A stretch of DNA of 64,000 nucleotides from Nostoc punctiforme NIES-2108 (GCA_003326195.1 LXQE01000152.1:108784-172783), one strand, 5' to 3'. Counted from the stretch's first letter, positions 9,412 through 18,646 are shown. Notes: a model not told the origin generated them from the letters alone. Program-made: numbers and translations.

Positions 9412-11172
9412 GTGCTGTATTTAGCAGAAGTACAAAAACAGAAAGGTGGTTTACTCAGTGGCGGTGGCAAAACCGAACTGAAACTGCTAGCTTGTCAGCG
9501 AACTGACCAGAATTGGAGTACTGTGTCGGAAGAGGTGATTGCCGCTGAGGACGCAAGCAAATTAAATGATGGCGCTTTGGTATTGGTTGAACTCAATCCC
9601 AATCGTCAAGTGCAGCGGATTCAAGAAGCAGGGCGTCCACTTGTCAACATTTTGCAGAATTTTTCCCGCCAGTTGGAGAAATTTAAGCTCAAGGAAGATG
9701 AGATCGATCAGTGGAAACAGTCACTCACATTTCAGGCGCAAGAGTTGAATCGCCGTGAAATGGACATGGAGGTACGAGCAGAACAGTTGCAGCAATTGGA
9801 GGATGAGGTACAACATCTAGAGGAGCAAAAACAAGAAGTTGACACCTCCCGCCAGGAAATTGAACGATTACAAGGAGAAATTGAGCGCAACCGCCAAGAG
9901 TTGGAAGGCGCTTGGGAGCATTTACGGGGTGAGCAGCGTCGCCTGGAAGAACGCCAAGCGGATTTTCAACAAGGGACGGTTTTGGATGAGGAGCAAAGTC
10001 GAGTAATGAGTGAGTTACTCGATCGCTTGTCTAGTCGTGTTGTTCCGACGGAAACAGTCAGAGAACACCTGCATCTAGCCTTTGAATTGGTCGAGAAGCA
10101 GCAAGCGACTCTTACCCCGCACTGGCAAAAACTGGAGGAGCATAAAAGTGCGATCGCACAACAGCAAGAAGAAGTTGAGCGTTTATCACAAACTTTTAGC
10201 GATCGCCAAAATGCGTGTCAAGAAGCGCAAAATTTTCTAGTTCAGCAAACAGCACAATTGCAAATAAATACAGCAGACCTTACCAGTAAGCAAGAGTATT
10301 CTCGGCTCGTCAAAGAGCAGTTACGAAATGCCGAAGAGTTATATCAACAGATTCACTCTTTAGCTGCAACATCTAGTGACGTAGTTCTCGGCAAGCAAGC
10401 TGATGTTGAGGCTTTGGATAAAATGCCTTTAGAAGAACTACAAAAGATAGTCCAAGACTTGCAGCATAAGTTAGAAATTGATGCTAGCTTTGTTCACGAT
10501 CAAGAACAAGAACTGAAATATAAACAAGAAGCTATAGAAGAACTCCAAACTAAATTAAATCAAGCATCTGACCATGACCACATCAATTTGGAACTAGAAC
10601 TAACTGATGAAAAAGACCTTTATCAGATGCTAAATTCCAGTCTGGTGGGACAACGCCGCAATATGCTACAGCACCAGAAGTTTCTCAAACAACATCAAGC
10701 TGTACTGCTACGGCGGCAAGGACATAATGTTACTGAAGAAGAAAGTAACAACAAAATTAATTTAGAACCGATTCTGTTACAAATTGAAACCCAGCGACAA
10801 CAATATTCACAGGAAATCCAAAAGCTGGAACGTGAAATTGAGCAGATTCGTTCTGGTGTTGAGCTAAATCAGGGAATGATTGACAATCAAACTCACGATC
10901 TAGATGAAAAGCGCCAAGAACTGAAAGCGATCGAGAAAAATTTGCTATCTTTACGAAGAACAACTGCTGAATTATCTGGTCAAGTGAATCTTTATCAAGA
11001 AGCACTACAACCAATTCAAGATTCTCTAGATGGATTACGGCAAAAGCTGCAAGGAATTGCAGAATCTTTGGATCAATTTGAGGAAACTGGTGATTATCAA
11101 GTCCAAACGATCGCTCAGTTGCGTCATACTCTCCAGAGTTTAATGCCTCAGCCAGTATTACTAACGTCTTAA
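9412..11172 (+). CDS. hmpF: HmpF, coiled-coil protein required for hormogonium motility
   Basis: 586 residues that are almost entirely coiled coil from about residue 80 onward, rich in Glu/Gln/Leu heptads with no membrane segment. The N-terminus (MLYLAEVQKQ, GGKTELKLLACQRTDQNWSTV) is a small conserved globular region. Starts at GTG with AAGGA upstream. Length, composition and position divergent from hmpA match HmpF of Nostoc punctiforme, a pole-localised cytosolic protein known to be needed for type IV pilus activity. The identification rests on synteny and architecture; no catalytic motif is expected or seen. Confidence 0.9.
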   Translation: MLYLAEVQKQKGGLLSGGGKTELKLLACQRTDQNWSTVSEEVIAAEDASKLNDGALVLVELNPNRQVQRIQEAGRPLVNILQNFSRQLEKFKLKEDEIDQWKQSLTFQAQELNRREMDMEVRAEQLQQLEDEVQHLEEQKQEVDTSRQEIERLQGEIERNRQELEGAWEHLRGEQRRLEERQADFQQGTVLDEEQSRVMSELLDRLSSRVVPTETVREHLHLAFELVEKQQATLTPHWQKLEEHKSAIAQQQEEVERLSQTFSDRQNACQEAQNFLVQQTAQLQINTADLTSKQEYSRLVKEQLRNAEELYQQIHSLAATSSDVVLGKQADVEALDKMPLEELQKIVQDLQHKLEIDASFVHDQEQELKYKQEAIEELQTKLNQASDHDHINLELELTDEKDLYQMLNSSLVGQRRNMLQHQKFLKQHQAVLLRRQGHNVTEEESNNKINLEPILLQIETQRQQYSQEIQKLEREIEQIRSGVELNQGMIDNQTHDLDEKRQELKAIEKNLLSLRRTTAELSGQVNLYQEALQPIQDSLDGLRQKLQGIAESLDQFEETGDYQVQTIAQLRHTLQSLMPQPVLLTS

Positions 11173-11228
11173 CAAGTTTTGGGGCTTTAGCTAGGCTAAA
11201 GCCCAAGTACGAACTACGAGTTTAGTTA

Positions 11229-11627
11229 TTACTCTATAAATAAACTGGATTCTACATGAAAAAACTTTCCCAGTTTCCGAGCTTGTTCTGTATTTATCTT
11301 CTCTTGTTCATTTAAAATATTATCAACCAAATTTTCTGTCCCTAAAAATGATACTAAATCATCTCTACTTCTCTCAGATTCTTCTAAAATAAATAACAAC
11401 ATAGACGTAAGATTATTTTGCTGGCTTGGCTGATAATATTCTTGTTCAAACTTTTCAATTAAAGTAATTAATAACTGATAAAATTCCTCTTCCTCTGGGG
11501 TACGTTCCCGGTGCATTAAATCTCCCACTATCCCTAACGCTTGCTCGTTTTCAGCTTGACTTTTTATAAATTTGGGAAGATACGCTGTTAATAATTCCTT
11601 GTATTTGTCTGGATTAAAAGTAAGGGT
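11229..11627 (-). CDS. HigA-like antitoxin/HTH regulator without visible toxin
   Basis: 132 residues from Met at 11627 (MTLTFNPDKYKELLTAYLPK); the frame is open upstream, so a start at 11660 (143 residues) cannot be excluded. It resembles the COG5499 group of HigA-type antitoxins: an N-terminal helical region ending EEEFYQLLITLIEKFEQEYY, then a degenerate C-terminal helix-turn-helix (LLFILEESERSRDDLVSFLG, KLGKFFHVESSLFI). Such antitoxins normally follow a higB toxin, but the upstream gene here is tilS, 13 bases from the longer start. No small toxin ORF lies on either side, so this looks like an orphan. Confidence 0.7.
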   Translation of the reverse strand, partial: TLTFNPDKYKELLTAYLPKFIKSQAENEQALGIVGDLMHRERTPEEEEFYQLLITLIEKFEQEYYQPSQQNNLTSMLLFILEESERSRDDLVSFLGTENLVDNILNEQEKINTEQARKLGKFFHVESSLFIE

Positions 11628-11673
11628 CATTTTTCCAATTCTTTTTATCATATTCTGCAAAGCATTTAAATAA

Positions 11674-12690
11674 CTATTTCAAACAGATCCAGTCGCCTTC
11701 TACTTGAGCGATCGCACCACCAGGAAATGGATCGGTTTGCGATCGGTTGGGCGCTATAATTAAAGCCGTTAATTTTTCAATATGTTCAAAACTAGGGGCA
11801 TCAGTCAGTATTTGCTGCAATACCTGACGCATCACGCGACGTTGCAACGCCAGTGGTGCTTTCTGCAATACCCGACGATTTAACCGTAAAGGAAGAAGAG
11901 AAGTAAGAGAATCTTCTTCATGCCCAATGCCCCATGCCCAATGCCCCATGCCCAATGCCTCATCCCGCAACTCCTGGGCAGCTTTTTCTAAATATTCCAC
12001 TTCTGCTTGTAAAAGTTCTGCTGTTTGGGCTAAGGCTGATTCTACTTGGGGGTTGAAATTATCTCGCAAATACGGTATTAATTCTTGGCGAATACGATTG
12101 CGGGCATATTGCAAATCTTGATTGGTGGAATCTTCCCAGATTGGTAATTTAAGTTCTTGACAAAATTGCGCTGTTTGTATTCGAGTAATTTCTAAAAGTG
12201 GACGCACTAACACAATGCCTGTAGTTAGAGGCCGTTGCCAAGTCAAGGCTTGTAAACCATCAGCACCAGTACCGCGAATTAAATTGTAGAGGAGAGTTTC
12301 GGCGCGATCGCTGGCGGTGTGTCCTGTAACTATATATTGATAATTATTTGCTTGTGCGATCGCACTTAAAGCTTGATAGCGCCAATCGCGTGCAGCAGCT
12401 TCACTATTTATCGGTTTGTTCGCTGTCTCTAAATAAAAAGATATATCCCAAGTTTTCGCTAAGTTTTCGACGTGGTTAGCATTAGCCTCGGAGTCAGAAC
12501 GCCAGCGATGATCGCAGTGAGCAATACCTAAATACCATTCCCATTTGGATTGTAAATCTAAAAGTAATTTTATTAAACACAGAGAATCTTGTCCGCCGGA
12601 AACAGCGATTAATAGCCGCTGGTTGCGCTGAAATAAGTGGCGCGATCGGATGGTGCGATGAATTTTTGCATGTAGGGGAGTCCATACCAT
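11674..12690 (-). CDS. tilS: tRNA(Ile)-lysidine synthase TilS
   Basis: ATP-dependent enzyme that converts C34 of tRNA-Ile(CAU) to lysidine so that it reads AUA. The PP-loop signature SGGQDS stands at residues 31-36 of the 338-residue protein counted from the ATG at 12690 (an upstream in-frame GTG at 12717 is less likely). Other TilS features are AHCDHRWR, VTGHTASDRAETLLYNLIRG and the ARNRIRQELIPYL linker. The C-terminal part contains a repeat-derived insertion (GMGHWAWGIGHEE) at about 11918-11965. TilS is essential, so the insertion must be tolerated if this is the only copy. Confidence 0.95.
   Translation of the reverse strand: MVWTPLHAKIHRTIRSRHLFQRNQRLLIAVSGGQDSLCLIKLLLDLQSKWEWYLGIAHCDHRWRSDSEANANHVENLAKTWDISFYLETANKPINSEAAARDWRYQALSAIAQANNYQYIVTGHTASDRAETLLYNLIRGTGADGLQALTWQRPLTTGIVLVRPLLEITRIQTAQFCQELKLPIWEDSTNQDLQYARNRIRQELIPYLRDNFNPQVESALAQTAELLQAEVEYLEKAAQELRDEALGMGHWAWGIGHEEDSLTSLLPLRLNRRVLQKAPLALQRRVMRQVLQQILTDAPSFEHIEKLTALIIAPNRSQTDPFPGGAIAQVEGDWICLK
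11918..11966. repeat. atgcccc/atgcccaa tandem repeat inserted in frame in tilS
   Basis: Alternating catgcccaatgc and cccatgcccaatgccc units, the same family as the tract at about 7823-7845 between hmpA and hmpB and the intergenic copy near 29895. On the tilS strand they encode MGHWAWGIGH in a loop between the N-terminal catalytic and C-terminal domains. Confidence 0.85.
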
Positions 12691-12757
12691 TTTATTTTTT
12701 TCAGCACACACAGACACAGATAATTTTATATTATATCTGTGTATATCAACTTGGGTA

Positions 12758-13099
12758 TTAGTTTTTACCTTCCTTTAGTTGCTGCCGAAGGTCGTCAAGG
12801 GGAGAGTTTTCGTGTTTGATGTCTAATCGATTATCTTCGATTTCAGTTTCGTCAGGGCAGAATTCTAGGCGTACTCTAATTTTACCTGTCCGCCATTGTT
12901 GACCGGGTATTAAAACACAACATTCAAATCCTTCTCCAAATACTCTTGATCCTGATGATGTACAGTGTTCTGCCCAAATTTTTTTGATTTCCTTGAATAA
13001 CTGAAACACTATTTGAGTGCGGGGTAAATTTTCAAATGCTTCTTGATGAAAATGCACAACATCATCATCAGGATTTAAAGGTTCCCATTCATCATTCAT
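12758..13099 (-). CDS. Probable KGK-domain-like cyanobacterial protein
   Basis: 113 residues from ATG at 13099, with AGGA eight bases upstream; the in-frame TTG at 13105 is less likely. The C-terminal half (GEGFECCVLIPGQQW, then TGKIRVRLEFCPDE) resembles the KGK domain found in small cyanobacterial proteins of unknown function. No signal peptide or membrane segment. It lies upstream of tilS on the same strand with a 67-bp gap, so it could be cotranscribed. Function unknown. Confidence 0.65.
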   Translation of the reverse strand: MNDEWEPLNPDDDVVHFHQEAFENLPRTQIVFQLFKEIKKIWAEHCTSSGSRVFGEGFECCVLIPGQQWRTGKIRVRLEFCPDETEIEDNRLDIKHENSPLDDLRQQLKEGKN

Positions 13100-13508
13100 A
13101 ATCAATTTCCTGTAACTAAATTTATAGTTCCCAAGAGATTGAAGTTAATTGTTTGGATTTGACTGACAGCCGCAACTTATTTAACTATCACTGCTAGTTG
13201 CGGGAAACTAATGAAGAGTCCTGAGTACAGTTAGCGGTAGCGGAGCGTTGAGCCATTGCTGAGTAGCGATCATCACCCTGAAGATGGTGTGACAGAGATA
13301 ATTTACTTAAAGTAGATAGTGCTAATTAAAACTTAGTATATATCTCTCACCCAAGGGTGAGGGACATTATACATCATAAATTTTTGTTGTAATTAGTGCA
13401 GGGTAGAGCTAGCGTAAAGTGGACAATTTGACAATCTTTAATACTCAAACTACTTGGCGTATAGTCATAATCTGTCCGCACGCAAGAAGAACGCAAGATA
13501 CTTAATAT
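13100..13508. other. nrdJ upstream region with dispersed palindrome
   Basis: 409 bp with no gene. Position 13228-13258 (gttagcggtagcggagcgtt ... gctgagt) is a dispersed repeat also found reversed at about 50668-50705. A perfect short palindrome, ctcacccaagggtgag, lies near 13346-13361. The nrdJ promoter must lie between the end of the repeat and 13508. No B12 riboswitch consensus could be matched. Confidence 0.6.
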
Positions 13509-16097
13509 ATGGTTCAGAATCTCGAAAGAACACGCCAGAGTGCAAGGTTTCCAGAAACTGCACCGGCTGCTAATCCCGTATTTTTTAGAACTTATAGCCG
13601 CCGTACAAAGGCGGGACTTAGGGAAACATGGGATGAGGTATGCGATCGCACTATACTCGGCTTAGTCGAGTTGGGAAAGTTAACTCAAGAAGAAGCTGCC
13701 ACACTGGATAAGATGCAGCGCAACTTGAAAGCTATGCCTAGTGGGCGCTGGCTATGGGTTGGTGGTACAGACTGGATAACCAAGCCAAAGAACTTTTCCG
13801 GGGCTTATAATTGCACTTCTACCAATCTCGAAGACTGGAGCGCCTTCGGCTTAATGATGGATTTGGCAATGATGGGCTGTGGTACTGGAGCCGTCCTAGA
13901 ACCACAATTTATTAACCAGTTGCCCGCCATTCGCAATCAACTAAATGTCACTGTAAAAGGTGAAATTGGCAGCACTCCTGTCCAACAGCGACGTGAATAT
14001 ACTGAAACTCATATAGAAGGCAATAACGTCACTATTCACGTTGGAGATAGCCGTGAAGGTTGGGTTGAATCATATCAAGCCTTATTAGAACTCTCTACTG
14101 ATGAACAATTTTCAGCAGAAGTTGAAGTATTAGTTGATATCAGCGATGTCCGAAAAGCAGGAGAAACTCTCAACGGCTTTGGAGGAGTTGCAAATCCTGT
14201 GAAATTGCCCGGACTTTATCAGCGTTGTGCTTCCATCCTGAGTAAAGCTGTAGGACGACAATTAAATTCAGTTGAATGCTGTCTGTTAATCGATCAAGGT
14301 GCGGTAACAATTGTTGCTGGAAATATACGCAGAAGTGCGGGGATGCGTCAGTTTGATTCTGGCGATAACCTAGCAGCCACCGCCAAAGATAATTTATGGC
14401 AGCAAGATGAAAATGGCAACTGGCGAATTGATCCAGAGCGTGATGCACTCAGGATGGCAAACCATACGAGAGTTTTTCACCGCAAGCCAACCTTAGAAGA
14501 ATGTCTTGATGCTGTTCGCAAACAGTATTATAGCGGCGAGGGAGCGATTCAATGGGCTGGTGAAGCCGTAGCGCGATCAAACATTGATTTGCTGCCAACA
14601 CAGGCTTTCAAAGTTGAGTTTTTACAAGCTTATGAACAAGGAACAGCAAAACAGTGGTTAGAAGAACGTTATTCAAATCTTGATGCTAATGAGTTAGAAC
14701 ATCGTTTAGCTCGCTATGGGCTAAATCCGTGTGGTAAGTGATTTTGCCTCACGTTAAAAACCTCGCAAAAACGGGGAAAGCTGAGATGCTAATCCCGTGG
14801 TAATCAAAGAAATTAAAAAGTCTTTGACACCGTACAGCGTAGAGAGTGAAACTAGATGACATCAGAAATTTGTGTCTAGAATATAATCTCTCCAAGAGTG
14901 CGGGGGCGGATGTGAAAAACACTTTTATTATCTGAAGTCACATCTGCAAAATGTACGCGGAGCTACTGCAAATAATCAAGCAGTAGAACTAGGGGATAAA
15001 AAGCCTCTAGGGTAACAAATATGGAAATCATCGGTAGTAACTTCCACTGCAATTTGTCTGAGGTTCACCTTAATCAAATCGACCCACATAATTACAAAGA
15101 ACAGGAGGAAGCTTTCACTGCTGGGGCGTTATCTGTAGCAGCACTTTTAAATCACAAATTCCTTGAACCACGTTATCAATACAGCCGTGAATTAGACCCA
15201 ATTGTGGGAGTTTCTTTTACAGGTTTATTTGATTTCTTTGTCCATGCTTTTGGTGTTAATTGGCTACGCTGGTGGGAAGCAGGAAGACCAGCAACTCCAC
15301 AAGGATTAGCTTTCAAGCGTGAGGAAGAAAAATATCTAAGTTCCTGGAGAGATATTGTACATCGTGTAGTTTGGGATTATTGCGATCGCCACAATCTTAA
15401 GCGTCCAAATCGTTGTACCACAGTCCAACCCAGTGGTACTAAGGCTTTATTAACTAATGCTAGTTCAGGATGGCATCCCCCGAAAGCCCAAAGATTCATT
15501 CGTCGGATCACCTTCGGTAAAAATGACCCAGTAGCTTTAGCTTGTATTGACTATGGTTACAACGTCATTCCCTCTCAATCAGACAAAGACGAGCAAGGCA
15601 ATTTGCTTAACGATCCGTTTGATCCACGGGTGAGTGAATGGCTAGTGGAAATCCCTGTTTCTGTAACTTGGGCTGATTTATCTGGGGCTGATGAAATTGA
15701 TGTTTCTAAGTTTTCAGTCTTAGCCCAATTTGATTTTGTCCTCCAGGTTCAACGTTGGTACGTTACTCACAACACATCAGCAACTTTGGAACTTCGCTCT
15801 GATGAAATCGAACCTTTAGGACAACGGATCTACGAAACTATCCAGAATGATGAAGGATATATTTCAGCTGCTCTTTTAGCCCGTTTTGACGATTTGCAAT
15901 CATTCCCACGTTTGCCGTTTGAACCAATAGACAAATCAACCTATAACCGCTTGAATCAAGAGGTGAAAGCACGACGCAAAACAGATGATTTCTGTGCAGT
16001 ACTAAGCCGCTACGATTTAGGCGAAATGACAGAGGCTGGTCCTAGTGGTTGTGATTCTGACAAGTGTATGTTTCCCGATCAACAACCAACCTCATAA
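13509..16097 (+). CDS. nrdJ: Adenosylcobalamin-dependent (class II) ribonucleotide reductase, split by a group I intron
   Basis: Reduces ribonucleoside triphosphates to deoxyribonucleotides with an adenosylcobalamin radical. The coding parts are 13509-14735 (409 codons) and 15024-16097 (357 codons plus stop). Joining them restores NPCG|EIIGSN across the junction and a 766-residue protein. Cys408 of NPCGE is the thiyl-radical residue and Glu410 its partner in class II enzymes, so the intron splits the active-site motif. Other signatures: MMDLAMMGCGTGAVLEPQ near the substrate cysteine, TTVQPSGTKALLTNASSG, and the C-terminal redox cysteines in SGCDSDKCMFPD. Without splicing, translation stops two codons after the 5' junction. 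The second open frame begins with an ATG made partly of intron bases and would give only a C-terminal fragment. Confidence 0.93.
14736..15023 (+). ncRNA. Group I intron in nrdJ
   Basis: 288 nt. The 5' exon ends CGUGUGGU. An internal guide GCCTCACG at 14746-14753 pairs with it in seven of eight positions, with the conserved U.G wobble exactly at the 5' splice site after U14735. The last intron base is G15023 (omega G), followed at once by the GAA codon for Glu410. The intron carries no ORF and is about the size of cyanobacterial tRNA group I introns. The core (14770-15010) is GC-balanced with several short helices, but P3-P9 were not folded rigorously. Group I introns in cyanobacterial ribonucleotide reductase genes are already known. 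Confidence 0.88.
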
Positions 16098-16280
16098 GGT
16101 GAAGTGGCTGGGGAGTAGGGAATGGGTAGCAGGGGAGATAAGGTGAGAACTTGCAACAAGTCTTTCCCCTTGTTCCCAGTTCTCCTTGTCCCCTTGTCCT
16201 CTTCCCCATATCCAATGCCGTAACACGTTACGATCAATTAAGAAGTAATAATTTTTTACGGCAGTGCCAGGAGTCTTTTT

Positions 16281-16499
16281 ATGTTCATTGATGAATTGTC
16301 ACCTATATTCAGAGAATTTACTCGGCATCCAGTCTCATTTGTGGGTGGGTTTTTCTCTGGTGTGCTTCGGCTTAATCTTGCTGATGATCCGGTTAAAAGC
16401 TGGCTGGATAAACAGATCCGCTCAAATAGTTACATTAGTAACACAACGGATGCACATAACGGCAAAGCCACTGGCCCTCAGCAGATTTCTATTGACTAA
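16281..16499 (+). CDS. Small conserved-looking protein of unknown function
   Basis: 72 residues starting MFIDELSPIFREFTRHPVSF, with CAGGAG seven bases upstream of the ATG. The sequence is amphipathic, with a Gly/Phe-rich centre (FVGGFFSGVLRLNLADDPVK) and a polar tail, and no clear membrane segment. It follows nrdJ by 183 bp and is followed by a strong hairpin at 16539-16571, so it probably forms its own short unit. An overlapping frame (16264-16518) is less protein-like and lacks a ribosome site. Function unknown. Confidence 0.6.
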   Translation: MFIDELSPIFREFTRHPVSFVGGFFSGVLRLNLADDPVKSWLDKQIRSNSYISNTTDAHNGKATGPQQISID

Positions 16500-16538
16500 A
16501 AACACCAACGATATCTAGTTAAATTTACTACAGAATAG

Positions 16539-16571
16539 GGAGTCAGTGCCGCCGTCGGCAGCACTGACTCC
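16539..16571. terminator. Strong hairpin after the 72-residue ORF
   Basis: GGAGTCAGTGC (16539-16549) pairs perfectly with GCACTGACTCC (16561-16571). The stem is extended by GCC/GGC around a GTC loop. It is followed by taattttct rather than a long T run, so it may be a terminator or a dispersed palindrome. Confidence 0.65.
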
Positions 16572-16769
16572 TAATTTTCTACAATAATTATTTTATTTTT
16601 TGGAAGTCACTTACTGGTTGATTGGCACTCTAAGCATGAGCGCACCCACTTGGTCTGGCGTAGGGCCGGGCTTGATCAATTATTAAAGGTAGGTAACTTC
16701 CACCGTGCTGTACTAGTTGGTTGTTCACCTATTAAGAGATACTAAAGGCAGGTATATAGGCAAGAAAAT

Positions 16770-17939
16770 ATGGAATCCCTAACCTCTCGTATGCAGGCGG
16801 TGCAATCGCCAATTATTCCTGTGGTTGGGGAACTGATTAAAAACTCTCCTGGAACCATTTCTCTAGGACAAGGTGTTGTTTCTTACAACCCACCAGATGA
16901 AGCAATAGAATTTTTAGCCAAATTCTTAGCCGAACCCGCCAATAATTTATACAAATCAGTTGAGGGAATTCCCCCTTTACTGACAGCACTAGCGGGACAA
17001 TTACAATCCTTCAACCGGATTGAAATCAACGGGGAAAACAGCATCGTTGTGACAGCAGGGAGCAATATGGGATTTATGAATGCCATTCTTGCTATCACTA
17101 ACCCAGGCGACGAAATTATTCTGAATACACCCTACTATTTCAACCACGAAATGGCGATCGCAATGGTTGGTTGTCGTCCGGTATTAGTAGCGACGGATGA
17201 AAATTACCAACTGCGCCCAGAAGCGATCGCTCAAGCAATTACTCCTAAAACACGGGCTGTGGTGACGATTTCACCAAATAATCCCACTGGAGTTGTCTAT
17301 TCTGAAGCCGCATTGCGCCAAGTAAATCAAATTTGTGGGACTGCTAATATTTACCACATCAGCGATGAAGCATATCAATACTTTACCTATAACGGTGTCA
17401 AACACGTTTCGCCTGGTTCATTTGACAATAGTAGCGAGTACACCATTTCTCTTTATAGCTTTTCCAAAGCATACGGTTTTGCGAGTTGGCGCATTGGCTA
17501 CATGGTGATTCCTAAACATTTACTTGTCGCCGTTAAAAAAGTCCAGGATACAATTTTGATTTGTCCGCCAGTCATTTCTCAATATGCAGCTTTAGGGGCA
17601 TTACAGGCAAAAGATGAGTATCTGAAGAGTCATATAGGAGCTATCGCTCAAGTACGCCAATTACTATTAGACTCCCTTAATCGTCTACAAGGCTTATGTA
17701 GTATTATTCCTGCCAATGGCGCTTTCTATTTTTTCCTCAAAGTTCATACCCAGATAAATGCTTTTGAGTTAGTCAAAAGACTGATCCAGGAACATAAAGT
17801 AGCAGTTATTCCAGGTACAACCTTTGGCATGGATGACGGATGCTATCTACGTATTGCCTATGGGGCGCTGCAAAAGGAGACGGCAAAAGAAGGTATAGAA
17901 AGATTAGTGCAAGGTTTGGAAACTATAGTTAGGAGTTAG
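16770..17939 (+). CDS. PLP-dependent class I/II aminotransferase
   Basis: 389 residues, fold type I aspartate-aminotransferase family. Visible signatures: ISLGQGVVSYNPP near the N-terminus, NTPYYFNHEMA, the cofactor-binding ISPNNPTGVVYSE and ISDEAYQYF, and the Schiff-base lysine in SFSKAYGFASWRIGY. The amino donor cannot be read from sequence; candidates are aromatic or branched-chain amino acids. Upstream 16600-16769 carries repeated aggtaggtaac/aggcaggtat motifs and no clear ribosome site. The last residues (VRS-stop) are encoded by a dispersed GTTAGGAGTTAG repeat. Confidence 0.88.
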   Translation: MESLTSRMQAVQSPIIPVVGELIKNSPGTISLGQGVVSYNPPDEAIEFLAKFLAEPANNLYKSVEGIPPLLTALAGQLQSFNRIEINGENSIVVTAGSNMGFMNAILAITNPGDEIILNTPYYFNHEMAIAMVGCRPVLVATDENYQLRPEAIAQAITPKTRAVVTISPNNPTGVVYSEAALRQVNQICGTANIYHISDEAYQYFTYNGVKHVSPGSFDNSSEYTISLYSFSKAYGFASWRIGYMVIPKHLLVAVKKVQDTILICPPVISQYAALGALQAKDEYLKSHIGAIAQVRQLLLDSLNRLQGLCSIIPANGAFYFFLKVHTQINAFELVKRLIQEHKVAVIPGTTFGMDDGCYLRIAYGALQKETAKEGIERLVQGLETIVRS

Positions 17940-18025
17940 AAGTCATTCAATTCCGGCCTCCTTCAAGAAGACGTTAAGCTGTGTTAGCCTACCTAGCCCA
18001 CAATCCCAAGTATAAAATTCAACAG

Positions 18026-18463
18026 ATGCCAATTATTAATAAGTTAATTGAGATTGAAACTGAGCCAAAAATTAATATTCATAATATCACCACACAAATT
18101 CAAGATTTTATTGCTTCAACACCAATTAAAAATGGACAAGTTTTAGTATTTTCTCAACACACTACCACAGCGTTATCTATCAACGAAAATGAAGTCAGAT
18201 TATTAGAAGATATAAAAGTATTCTTGCAAAAATTAGCACCTGAATCAGACAGCTATTTGCATAATGACTTGCATTTAAGAGATGTCCCAGAAGATGAGCC
18301 GATTAATGCTCACTCTCATTTAATGGCAATGATGCTGAACACTAGTGAGATAATTCCCATTGTGGATGGTAAATTAGCTTTGGGAACTTGGCAATCTGTA
18401 TTGTTTTTTGAGTTGGATGGCCCGCGTAAAAGAACGGTATTTGTACAAATCTCTGGCGAATAA
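18026..18463 (+). CDS. YjbQ/UPF0047 family protein
   Basis: 145 residues from the internal ATG at 18026 (MPIINKLIEIETEPKIN), which matches the family's usual length of about 140; the open frame extends upstream to a GTG at 17981. Family signatures are QVLVFSQHTTTALSINENE, HNDLHLRD, NAHSHLMAMML and GTWQSVLFFELDGPRKR. The paired histidines form the family's metal-binding site. Members have weak thiamine-phosphate synthase activity in vitro, but the cellular role is not settled. It follows the aminotransferase by 86 bp on the same strand. Confidence 0.88.
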   Translation: MPIINKLIEIETEPKINIHNITTQIQDFIASTPIKNGQVLVFSQHTTTALSINENEVRLLEDIKVFLQKLAPESDSYLHNDLHLRDVPEDEPINAHSHLMAMMLNTSEIIPIVDGKLALGTWQSVLFFELDGPRKRTVFVQISGE

Positions 18464-18646
18464 TCCAATTTCAAACCTGCAATCCTCGCAAAACAACCTA
18501 AATCTGAGAGAATTACGAACACGACTAATAAGTACATCAGTTGAATTTACCTACAGCAATTAAAAACCTGAAAGAATGTTTTCCAGCATCACCTTCCTTT
18601 CCACAAACCAGGACTTTCGTTGTGTCAAAGGCAGAGGCCATTAGTT

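Noticed and set aside
13106..13508. Possible cobalamin riboswitch upstream of the B12-dependent nrdJ
   Set aside because: gcgggaaact and gagccattgctg loosely recall B12-box words, but spacing and the conserved core do not fit, and the key segment is a dispersed repeat also found at 50.7 kb.
14736..15023. Intein or sequencing error splitting nrdJ
   Set aside because: All frames contain stops, so no intein. The ends show group I intron hallmarks (guide pairing, U.G at the splice site, terminal G).
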